A stretch of DNA of 64,000 nucleotides from Deltaproteobacteria bacterium (GTDB lineage: Bacteria; Desulfobacterota; Binatia; UBA1149; JAJCZL01). Below are positions 49,625-58,289 of the stretch, piece by piece. The position numbers and the translations under genes are program-made. Below the pieces are notes generated by a model. That model did no database searches. It was not told the origin of the DNA and worked only from the letters and a program-made list of their open reading frames with translations. Numbering within the stretch: the stretch's first letter is position 1; each line of letters opens with the position of its first letter. The DNA lies in assembly GCA_029262415.1 (NCBI GenBank), contig JAJCZL010000058.1, forward strand, positions 62,001-126,000, read 5' to 3'.

Positions 49625-51003
49625 GCGGCACACTCGGAGGCCGCGGCGGGCCCGGCAAAACTTCCGCTCGTGGAGAAACGTCCGATCGGCCCCACAAGGC
49701 CAACGCGGGCGACAGTCTGCGACGCCGGCTCGCACAAAGCCTCGACAGCGCACTCGCGGCTCGCACCCAAGCGCTACGGCGCTTCACCAACGACGCGCTG
49801 GTAGCCTCGCTTGCCGGCGTGGCGACGCGCTGGACGCAAGACGATTACGCCCCACGCAAGTACGTGATCGCCGAACTCAGCGAGATGCTCGCCATCGACC
49901 CTGCAATGATGCGACGCGGTCTCGACAACATTTTCTCGGTTCTCAACGCCGATGCGCTTACCGAGCTCGTTCACAACGAAGCGCCGACCCCCGATGGCAT
50001 GGAGCGCGCGCACACTTTGCCCAGCGGAACGCAGGCGCGCCTACTCGGTCCGCGCGTGGTTTACTACGGTCTGGCAGGCAACGTACCCGGGCTCGCGATA
50101 CCGGCGATCGTCGCAGGTCTGCTCGCACGCTCGGTGGTGATCGTGCGCGACAGCATACGGCAGCCGATCCTTACCGAGTTGTTCCTGGATACGCTGGCCG
50201 AGGAGGTGCCGCCGCTTGCAGAAATGGTCATCCCGGTTGGCTGGGACGCAAACAACATCGAGATGGAAGCTCTCGCGATCAGCGCATCGGGTCGTGCCGA
50301 GGTCTACGGAAGCGACAAGACTGTCAGCGAAATCGCAGCCCGCCATCAAGACCGTGTCATGCACACCCACGGCACCAGAGTCAGCATCGGACTAGTGCCC
50401 GGCAGTTCAGACACCGATCAGTGGGCTGACGGCTTCGCCGAAGACATGTGTATGTACGAGGGGCGCGGCTGCCTCTCGCCGAAAATACTCTACGTCGTCG
50501 GGCCTCGTGCCCGCGCCGAGCGATTGGCCCGCCGCATGGGCATCGCACTTCGGCGTGTCGACAAACTGTGGCCACGTCGAACCCAAACGCTGGACGACGA
50601 ACTCGCGCGACGCAGCTTCATGGATAACGCCGAGCTCACCGCCTCGCGTGACCAGGGGAACACCGTGGAATTCGGCCGCGAGGGCAGCTGGTGTGTGCAC
50701 CTCAGCGACGCCGTGGCTGTGGATGCGGCGCCCGGGCTGCGCTGCATTACGGTTGTTGCCGCCAGTGACGAGAAAAGCGTGGCTGAGGCCGTCGAAGCCT
50801 CGCCTATTCCCGTAGCGGCTGTCGGCCTTGCCATGCATCCTCGGCAGGACAACTACCACGCGCTTGCAGAGTCACTCAGAGCTGCCGGGACAACGCTGGT
50901 ATGCGCACCGGGCTCCATGCAGGCACCGCCGATTTCCTGGAACCCCGACGGCGGCAAGCGCCTCGGTGATCTTTTGCAATGGCGCCCAATCGATCAGGAC
51001 TGA
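49621..51003 (+). CDS. LuxC-like acyl-CoA/acyl reductase
   Basis: VVYYGLAGNVPGLAIPAIVAGLLARSVVIVRDSIRQPILTELFLDTLAE, MYEGRGCLSPKILYVVG (ALDH-like Cys region); ATGA coupling to luxE-like gene. Confidence 0.87.
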   Translation: MSGTLGGRGGPGKTSARGETSDRPHKANAGDSLRRRLAQSLDSALAARTQALRRFTNDALVASLAGVATRWTQDDYAPRKYVIAELSEMLAIDPAMMRRGLDNIFSVLNADALTELVHNEAPTPDGMERAHTLPSGTQARLLGPRVVYYGLAGNVPGLAIPAIVAGLLARSVVIVRDSIRQPILTELFLDTLAEEVPPLAEMVIPVGWDANNIEMEALAISASGRAEVYGSDKTVSEIAARHQDRVMHTHGTRVSIGLVPGSSDTDQWADGFAEDMCMYEGRGCLSPKILYVVGPRARAERLARRMGIALRRVDKLWPRRTQTLDDELARRSFMDNAELTASRDQGNTVEFGREGSWCVHLSDAVAVDAAPGLRCITVVAASDEKSVAEAVEASPIPVAAVGLAMHPRQDNYHALAESLRAAGTTLVCAPGSMQAPPISWNPDGGKRLGDLLQWRPIDQD

Positions 51004-52220
51004 AACCTCCGGGCGCGGACGACTGGGTTCGTGAGCGGTTCCGCCGCGCGCTGACGCCGACGTCCGGCTCGCCTATGGGCATTATCGTAGGCGAAGCGCG
51101 CGGCTGCACTGTACGCGACACCGACGGTGTCGAACACATCGACTTGCTCGCCGGCATCGGCGTTGCGGCCACGGGACACGGCGATCCACGTATCCTAGCC
51201 GCGATCGACGAGCAGATGCAGCGCCATCTGCACGTGATGGTTTACGGTGAGTTTGTGCAAGAGACTCAACTGCTACTCGCCGAGCGCTTGCTTTCGTTGC
51301 TGCCCGAGCCACTTTCGAGCCTCTACTTTACCAACTCGGGAACCGAAGCGGTCGAAGGCGCACTGAAGCTCGTGCGTAAGGCGACCGGACGGACTCGGCT
51401 GGTCTCCTTTCACGGAGGGTTTCACGGCGACACACTCGGTTCGGTGTCGGTTGGTGGAAACCCACTGTATCGCCATCCATTTATGCCCTTGCTGCCCGAT
51501 GTCGTCTTCGCGCGCTTCAACGACACGGCCTCACTCGACGTTATCGATACCTCGGTTGCAGGAGTCATCGTCGAACCCGTGCAAGCCGAAGCCGGCGTGG
51601 TTTTGCCCGACGATGGGTTTCTGCAAGAGCTGCGCGAGCGCTGCACGCGTGTAGGCGCGCTGTTGATTTTTGACGAAGTCATCACCGGGTTTGGGCGCAC
51701 AGGATCGTTGTTCGCGCTGCAGCGATACGGCGTCGTTCCTGATGTGCTGGTGCTCGCCAAGGCGTTGGGCGGCGGACTCCCACTTGGTGCATTTGTGAGC
51801 CCTCGCAACACCGCCGGTGTGTTTTCGGAGAATCCGCCACTCGGACACGTAACTACGTTCGGTGGTCATCCGCTCTCGTGCGCCGCCGGACTCGCATCGC
51901 TCGAGATTATTTTAGAAGACGGCCTCGCCGAAGCCGCCGAAACCACCGGCGCGCATTTAGAGTCGCTGCTGCGTGCGCGGCTCGCCCACGACAGCGTCCG
52001 GGAGATCCGCAGAGCCGGGCTCTTGATCGGCATTCAAATGGATACTGCAACGCACGTCGCGGCGTTTAGCGAAGAGTGTCGGCGCGAACGACTGATCCTG
52101 GGCTGGACCTTACACGACGATACCGTCGTAAGACTCGCGCCTCCTCTGGTGATCACTGAAGTCGAGGTCGACGAGGCCGTAGGCCGAATGCATCGTGCGC
52201 TTGAAAAAACCGTCGGCTGA
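50979..52220 (+). CDS. Class III aminotransferase
   Basis: DLLAGIGVAATGHGDPRIL, LYFTNSGTEAVEGALKLVRKATGRTRLVSFHGGFHGDT, LIFDEVITGFGRTGSLFAL, DVLVLAKALGGGLPLGAFV. Confidence 0.95.
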   Translation: MAPNRSGLKPPGADDWVRERFRRALTPTSGSPMGIIVGEARGCTVRDTDGVEHIDLLAGIGVAATGHGDPRILAAIDEQMQRHLHVMVYGEFVQETQLLLAERLLSLLPEPLSSLYFTNSGTEAVEGALKLVRKATGRTRLVSFHGGFHGDTLGSVSVGGNPLYRHPFMPLLPDVVFARFNDTASLDVIDTSVAGVIVEPVQAEAGVVLPDDGFLQELRERCTRVGALLIFDEVITGFGRTGSLFALQRYGVVPDVLVLAKALGGGLPLGAFVSPRNTAGVFSENPPLGHVTTFGGHPLSCAAGLASLEIILEDGLAEAAETTGAHLESLLRARLAHDSVREIRRAGLLIGIQMDTATHVAAFSEECRRERLILGWTLHDDTVVRLAPPLVITEVEVDEAVGRMHRALEKTVG

Positions 52221-52228
52221 AGAGTCTG

Positions 52229-53336
52229 CTAGGCCGACTCGCTCATTAGAAAGGCACGGATAAACGGATCGATGTCGCCGTCAAGCACCGCGTCGGCGTT
52301 GCCGACTTCCTGACCCGTACGCGTGTCCTTTACCAAACGGTAAGGGTGCAGCACGTAGTTACGAATCTGCGACCCGAACGCGTTGTCCATCTTGCTGGGC
52401 CCGATCGAGTCGAGTTTCTCGCGCTGTTTCAGCCGCTCGAGTTCGTAGAGCTTCGAGCGCAGAATCTTCATCGCCGTGGCTTTGTTCTTGTGTTGCGAAC
52501 GTTCGTTCTGACAGGCGACGACCATCCCGGTGGGGAGGTGGGTCAGGCGCACTGCAGAGTCGGTCTTATTGACGTGCTGTCCACCGGCACCGCTCGACCG
52601 GTAGGTATCGATTCGTAGATCGTCGGTGTCGATATCGACAACAATCGTGTCATCGATCTCCGGGGCGACATGTACGGCACAAAAACTCGTATGCCGTCTC
52701 TTGGCGCTGTCGAACGGAGAGATCCGCACCAGGCGATGAATCCCAGCCTCCGAGCGCGTGTAACCGTAGGCGTACTCGCCTTCGATGGTGAAGATCGCCG
52801 ACTTCAGTCCCGCGCCGTCACCAGGTGTGTACTCGATCACGTCGACCTTGAACCCGCGGCGTTCCGCCCAGCGCAGATACATTCGAAACAACATGTCACC
52901 GAAGTCTTGCGACTCGGTGCCGCCGGCACCCGGGTGAATTGTCACGATCGCGTTGGAGTCGTCGTACTCGCCCGACAACATGCGCCGCAGCTCTGCGTCG
53001 TCGGCCATCGCCTCGGCTTTGTCGAGCAGGGCGAGAAGCTCGCCGCCGGCGTCTTTGTCGCCCTCGCCGGCCAACTCGACGTAGACCCCCATATCCGAGA
53101 GGGCCTCCTGTAGGGCACGATGGCCTAGGATCTTCGCCTCGAGCGAGGCGTGCTCACGGGTTACTTCTTTGGCTTTGTCTTGGTTGTTCCAGAGATCCGG
53201 ATCAGCACGCATCGAGTCGAGCTCGGCAAAGCGGGTTTCGAGGGCCTCGAAGTCAAAGATGCCTCCCGAGAAGAGCAATCCTCTCCTCTAGCGCCGCCAC
53301 CCGCGCTTTGGCATCCGAAAGTACGTCCATCTCCAT
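52229..53336 (-). CDS. prfB: Peptide chain release factor 2, with programmed +1 frameshift (in-frame TGA at 53255-53253)
   Basis: GGQHVNKTDSAVRLTHLPTG; upstream frame MEMDVLSDAKARVAALEERIALLGRHL* then CTT-T-GAC shift into DFEALETRFAEL... Confidence 0.95.
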
Positions 53337-53380
53337 GGCTGCAGAATTCCACTTGTAGGGACAGGGATCAACGCAGGCCC

Positions 53381-53482
53381 GACGTGATCCACATTGCCGT
53401 GATGCAACTTGGCGAGATCGATACAGTTCTCACGTTCGATACCGGGTTCGACCGCATCCCGGTGGTTCATCCTCGACTGCAA
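53381..53482 (+). pseudogene. PIN-domain (VapC-like) C-terminal remnant
   Basis: DVIHIAVMQLGEIDTVLTFDTGFDRIPVVHPRLQ resembles the PIN C-terminus (D.lHlA.a...id.ivtfD.gF.rip); no start or N-terminal acidic residue found. Confidence 0.6.
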
Positions 53483-53605
53483 AACCGCCAAACCGCTTGC
53501 CTCGCCATAACCCCGTTTGCTACAACAGGCACCATGCCGGCCCGTCGATCATATCCGTGTAAGTTCACGTCGATTGAGACGCCGAATAGAAGTTAGGCGG
53601 CAAGA

Positions 53606-54274
53606 ATGCAGTTCGTGCAACTTTCCACACTTCTCTCTCCAGAGAAGCTCCCGTATCCAAGCGGTGTCGAGCGCCTTGCCGACGGGGTTCTGCACGTCGC
53701 TGTTCTAACTCGTATGCCCGACGTCTCGCCCAGGATGATCGAATGGTGGTTCAGCGAGTACATGGAGACGACCGAGCACTACAAGCGATGGCACCCGCGA
53801 GACCACCTCTGGATGTCGTGGGAAGACAAGCAGCCCCATACCCACGTTGGCGCCAAGCACCTGGTTCACGAGCGCATAGGAGGCAAACTCAACAAACTCC
53901 GCATTACCTTCGTACCGCCGGAGGAGTACTTCCGCGATGCACTGGAGGAGGTTCCAGGCGCCGTTGCAATTTGTGCGCGTGCCGGCCTGCTCGAACGCCC
54001 AGTTGACCTCGGACGCATGGTTCATCTCGCCCTGCCCCGGCGTTGGGGCTGCGAGCTCCACAGTAGGTTCTGGCTTGGGTATGTCAGCTCGCGGTCCGGA
54101 ACTCGCCTCGTCGAGACAATGGGTAATCTCCCATGGATACGACGTTCTCAAGCGCGAATCTCAAGCGGTCGCGCGCTTCTGGTGCATTGCCACGAAGAGA
54201 TGACGACTCTCGCCGGGTTCCTTCCTGACCTCTACGCGTCCGAATCGAGAACTAGGGAAACTCTGCACAAGTGA
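53606..54274 (+). CDS. DAPG-hydrolase (PhlG)-like protein; last codons supplied by MITE copy 2
   Basis: MIEWWFSEYMETTEHYKRWHPRDHLWMSWEDK...LVHCHEEMTTLAGFLPDLY; the C-terminal ...ETLHK* lies in the MITE TIR. Confidence 0.65.
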   Translation: MQFVQLSTLLSPEKLPYPSGVERLADGVLHVAVLTRMPDVSPRMIEWWFSEYMETTEHYKRWHPRDHLWMSWEDKQPHTHVGAKHLVHERIGGKLNKLRITFVPPEEYFRDALEEVPGAVAICARAGLLERPVDLGRMVHLALPRRWGCELHSRFWLGYVSSRSGTRLVETMGNLPWIRRSQARISSGRALLVHCHEEMTTLAGFLPDLYASESRTRETLHK

Positions 54275-54528
54275 CTGAGCGGACCGATCATCGTGCCGCC
54301 GGTGTACTTTGCGCCGAGTTATCCACATTCCGCGCGGAATGTAGCGCGGTTTCAGCTCGCGAAAGGTAGCCCGCCGGCACTACCCGGCCTGTCTTGCGGC
54401 TTCACAACCGGCACGGCACCCCCTTCTGAAGTAGCTGACGGCTACGCTGCTCACCCATCGCCCAGCCCCCTCACGAGTCGCTCGACTTACATACTTATCT
54501 CATTTTGAAAGACTTGCGCAGAGCTTCC
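54256..54528 (-). mobile_element. MITE-like element copy 2 (273 bp), inverted relative to copy 1
   Basis: TIRs GGAAACTCTGCACAAGT (54256-54272) and rc GGAAGCTCTGCGCAAGTC (54511-54528); perfect CTAG duplications at 54252-54255 and 54529-54532. Confidence 0.9.
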
Positions 54529-54661
54529 CTAGCTAGTTGTGTGTGTGATAATTGGTCCTGCTTGTGCCGTAGGCGAGGAAAGCGGGCTGCCCTCTCCATA
54601 TGCGGATGCGCTGGACCTGTCGGATCAGTAAGGTCGCTGCAGCGATCAATACAGAGGAAGC

Positions 54662-55153
54662 ATGGCAGGACATCTACGAATAGAGAAGGGTGAGAGGGGT
54701 GAGACTGTGTACCGCCTGACCTCTCACCGAAGAACCATCACGGAGACCGACATCGTGACCTTCGTAAACCTGGTCGGGCTTCATGAGCCGCCCTTCATCG
54801 ACATGGAATGGGTAAATAGGGAGATGCCGGGAATCCATAACAAGAGGTTCGCACCGGCTCCGTTTTTGATCTCCTTGGGAATGGGGTTGATGGCGACCTC
54901 AATCATGGAGGTTATGGATGCCATCGTCGCACAAGAGAACCTCGGACCGTTTCACGGAATGGTCGGCGTCGAAGCGAAGGTACACAACCCCGCCTTCCCC
55001 GGTGATACCCTCAGCGTGGATCTAGAGGCCGGCGTTGATCGACGGACAAAGAACGGGCAGACGCTGGTCGACCTAAGGCACGTCCTCAAGAATCAAAGAG
55101 GCGAAACGGTTGTCAGCTTTACCGAGAAGATCATTTTTGACCCGCCGGTATAG
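54662..55153 (+). CDS. MaoC-like hotdog-fold dehydratase
   Basis: RTITETDIVTFVNLVGLHEPPFIDMEW...RFAPAPFLISLGMGLM...NPAFPGDTLSVDLEAG. Confidence 0.75.
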   Translation: MAGHLRIEKGERGETVYRLTSHRRTITETDIVTFVNLVGLHEPPFIDMEWVNREMPGIHNKRFAPAPFLISLGMGLMATSIMEVMDAIVAQENLGPFHGMVGVEAKVHNPAFPGDTLSVDLEAGVDRRTKNGQTLVDLRHVLKNQRGETVVSFTEKIIFDPPV

Positions 55154-55172
55154 ACAGTCGGCGAGCAGTCTT

Positions 55173-56741
55173 CTAACCGCGCGACTGGCGTCCCAGGCGC
55201 AGGCGAAAGTACACCAACACCCCGAGCCCGGCCATACAAAGATAAGCGAAAGCGTCTCCGATCCACGCGTATAAGCCTTTGCCACGGCGAATCTCAACGT
55301 CATCGACAACCACCGCCTCGACGAACAGTTCGGTTGCACCGCGAACGTTTCCGGTACGGTCGATGAGCGCAGTGACCCCGGTGTTAGTAGCACGGATCAC
55401 CGGCACGCGGTTCTCGATCGCGCGCATCGCGACCATTGCGAGGTGTTGGGTCGGCGCCGAAGTGTCGCCGTACCACGCGTCGTTCGAGATGTTGACGAGC
55501 ATGCGTGCGCCGTCAACTACGAAGCGCCGGGTGATGTTCGGAAAGATCCCCTCGTAGCAGATCAAAGCACCGAACTTGGCGCGGCGTGCGCCGTCGCCGG
55601 CACCGAATGCACCATCGAGCGCCGGGCCCTCAAACACCGTGAAGCGATCGCCGCGGCCGAATTGTCCGACCGACTCGGTCGCCAGCGGAATCGAACCGAA
55701 CAGCCACGAAAACGGGATGTACTCGCCAAACGGGACGAGCTGAATCTTGTCGTAGAAGTCGCTGAGGCCCTTGCCGGGCTCGATAAGCCAGGCCTGATTG
55801 TAGGAACGCGCCACGCCGTCGGGTTCGCGTTTCTCCCAACCGGGAGCGCCAACCAACAACGTTGTTCCGGTACGGTCAGAGAAGTCGGTAAGCCGCCGTT
55901 GGCGCTCGTCGATCAACAACAAGAACGGCACTGCCGCTTCGGGCCATACGATCAGCTCGGCACCGTCGGCGGCGGCTTTCTCGCTGAGCCGCAGGTAGGT
56001 ATCGATGGTTTTGTCCTGTAGCGCGGGGTCCCACTTGAGGTGTTGTGCGATATTGCCCTGCACGAGTCCGACGCGGAGTGCGCCCACATCAGGATCGTTG
56101 GAAAGCGTGGCCAGCCGCGCAACGCCGAACACCACTACCAGTGCGAACGCCGTAACCGATGCGGCGACAAGCCGCCGGTGGCGTGCAAACCCGCCGGTGG
56201 CGAGCTCGGCAATCGTTGCGTTGACGAATACCAAGAGCGCCGATATCCCGTAGACGCCGGTGAGTTCGGCGAGTTGGTTGACCGGTACGAAGCCGTGCTG
56301 TGAGTAACCAAGCGATGCCCAGGGGAACCCCGCGACAAAGAAAGTGCGTGCCCATTCGAGCACAGCCCAAACAAGTGGAAACGCTATGACGCGGCTGATT
56401 CCGGCCGCTGCCAACCACTCGCCGACCATCGCGATCGGCGCAAAGGTATGGAAGAACGAAACCGCTGAGGCCATCAAGACGAGAAGAAAGGTCGCGGTGT
56501 AAGGATCGATGCGCGTGAAGTTCGAGACGGTAGCGGGGATCCAGTAGAGCACGATCGCGAAACACACCAGGCCGGTCACGAACCCATAGCCAAACGCGAC
56601 GCCCGGACGCCGTCCACGTACGGCGAGCATCCACGGAACCAAGCCGACCCACGCGAGCGGCCAGATCCCGGCGTCGGGGAACGACAGTGCGACCAATACG
56701 CCTGAGGCGGCCGCGTAGGTGAGAGCGCGACGACTCTTCAC
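55173..56741 (-). CDS. lnt: Apolipoprotein N-acyltransferase
   Basis: VGLVQGNIAQHLKWDPALQDKTIDTYLRLSE, VWPEAAVPF, LICYEGIFPNITRRFV, NISNDAWYGDTSAPTQHL. Confidence 0.95.
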   Translation of the reverse strand: MKSRRALTYAAASGVLVALSFPDAGIWPLAWVGLVPWMLAVRGRRPGVAFGYGFVTGLVCFAIVLYWIPATVSNFTRIDPYTATFLLVLMASAVSFFHTFAPIAMVGEWLAAAGISRVIAFPLVWAVLEWARTFFVAGFPWASLGYSQHGFVPVNQLAELTGVYGISALLVFVNATIAELATGGFARHRRLVAASVTAFALVVVFGVARLATLSNDPDVGALRVGLVQGNIAQHLKWDPALQDKTIDTYLRLSEKAAADGAELIVWPEAAVPFLLLIDERQRRLTDFSDRTGTTLLVGAPGWEKREPDGVARSYNQAWLIEPGKGLSDFYDKIQLVPFGEYIPFSWLFGSIPLATESVGQFGRGDRFTVFEGPALDGAFGAGDGARRAKFGALICYEGIFPNITRRFVVDGARMLVNISNDAWYGDTSAPTQHLAMVAMRAIENRVPVIRATNTGVTALIDRTGNVRGATELFVEAVVVDDVEIRRGKGLYAWIGDAFAYLCMAGLGVLVYFRLRLGRQSRG

Positions 56742-57238
56742 GTCAAATCCTCACTCGCACACCCGAAGCCCGCGGCTTTCAGTTCGCGCGCGACGCGAGC
56801 CTCCTCGGCTTTCATGCGACGTTCATCTTCACCACCTCGCTCGTGCTCGTGGCCGAGCAGATGCAGCACGCCATGCACCAGCAGTCGATTCACTTCTTCC
56901 TCGAGAGGCCAGCCGCCCTCGTCGGCTTGACGCGCGGCAGTCTCGAGCGAAATCACCACGTCACCAAGCGCTCGCGGAGGTGAACCCAGGCTTACGGAAT
57001 CCCTCGGGTCGCGCGCGCGACTGGGCTCATCGTCGAGTTGCGAGAACGAGAGGACATCGGTGCTGAGATCGAGATCGCGGTAGTCACGGTTGAGCGCGCG
57101 TATCGCCTGGTCATCGACTACAGCGAGGGATAGTTCGTCAGCCGCGCACCCGAGCACGCCAAGAACACACTCTGCGGCCCGCTCGACGCGCTCGAGGTCG
57201 AGGCCTTCCTCGCTCGATGCAGTAACGTCGACAGGCAT
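56738..57238 (-). CDS. ybeY: Endoribonuclease YbeY
   Basis: LNRDYRDLDLSTDVLSF, LLVHGVLHLLGHEHE (H-x3-H-x5-H). Confidence 0.95.
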   Translation of the reverse strand: MPVDVTASSEEGLDLERVERAAECVLGVLGCAADELSLAVVDDQAIRALNRDYRDLDLSTDVLSFSQLDDEPSRARDPRDSVSLGSPPRALGDVVISLETAARQADEGGWPLEEEVNRLLVHGVLHLLGHEHERGGEDERRMKAEEARVARELKAAGFGCASEDLT

Positions 57239-57242
57239 GGGG

Positions 57243-58289
57243 TCAGGACCGCGTGCCGGTTCTGTCGTAAGCGCCGATGATGCTCTTGATCAGCGGATGG
57301 CGGACGACATCGGACTCATCGAAGTGAATGAAGGCGATGCCGGCGATGCCGGCGAGGACGTCACGTGCGTCGCGCAGGCCTGAGACCTGCCCGCTGGGTA
57401 GGTCAACCTGCGTGATGTCACCGGTGACAATGATCTTTGAGTCGTAGCCCATCCGCGTCAACAGCATTTTCATCTGTTCGCGGGTGGTGTTCTGTGCCTC
57501 ATCGAGGATTATCACCGCGCGGCTGAGCGTTCTGCCGCGCATGAACGCGAGCGGCGCGACCTCGACAGTCTCGCGTTCGATCATCTGCGCGACCTTGTCG
57601 ACTCCCGCAAGATCGTACAACGCGTCGTAGAGCGGTCGCAGATAGGGGTTGACCTTCTCGGCCAGGTCGCCGGGCAGGAATCCGAGTTTCTCGCCCGCCT
57701 CGACCGCCGGTCGGGTCAGGATGATCCGCTCGTATCTATTGGCGAACAGTTCGGCGCAAGCCATCGCCATCGCGAGATATGTTTTGCCGGTCCCTGCCGG
57801 ACCGATCGCAAAGACGATGTCGTGGGCTCGGATCGCATCAACGTAGGCGCGCTGGTTGACCGTCTTGGGCAGGATCTGCGAACGACCGCCGGTGACCACA
57901 ACCGGCGACAGGAACAAATCTTTCAGCCTCGCCTTGCCGTTCTTACTGAGCGCTTCGACGGCACGCGGCACGTCTTCGGGCTGTAGGGTTAGGCCGCCGC
58001 CGACCAAGTCGTAGAGTTCTTTCAAGACCCGACCGGCAACAATGCAATCATGCTCGTCGCCGCTTATTGAGACTCCGGTGTCGGTGACCGACACCGTCAC
58101 GCCCAAAGCTGCTTCGAGCGCGCGGATATTCGCGTCGTGGCTGCCGAACACCTCGTGCAGCCGGCGCGCGTCGTCGAATTCGATGTGGTTAGATGAGGAG
58201 TTCGTTGGCTTTCTCCAGCAGCGCGTCGATTCCGTCCGGGTTTTTACCGCCGGCCTGGGCGAAGTCGGGTTTTCCGCCGCCGCGTCCAT
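57243..58289 (-). CDS. ybeZ: PhoH-family ATPase; true start probably near 58190
   Basis: AIRAHDIVFAIGPAGTGKTYLAMAMA, RAVIILDEAQNTTREQMKMLLTRMGYDSKIIVTGDITQVDLP. Confidence 0.93.
   Translation of the reverse strand: MDAAAENPTSPRPAVKTRTESTRCWRKPTNSSSNHIEFDDARRLHEVFGSHDANIRALEAALGVTVSVTDTGVSISGDEHDCIVAGRVLKELYDLVGGGLTLQPEDVPRAVEALSKNGKARLKDLFLSPVVVTGGRSQILPKTVNQRAYVDAIRAHDIVFAIGPAGTGKTYLAMAMACAELFANRYERIILTRPAVEAGEKLGFLPGDLAEKVNPYLRPLYDALYDLAGVDKVAQMIERETVEVAPLAFMRGRTLSRAVIILDEAQNTTREQMKMLLTRMGYDSKIIVTGDITQVDLPSGQVSGLRDARDVLAGIAGIAFIHFDESDVVRHPLIKSIIGAYDRTGTRS

Noticed and set aside
54293-54508. 71-aa plus-strand ORF
   Set aside because: Entirely within MITE copy 2; no protein family signature.
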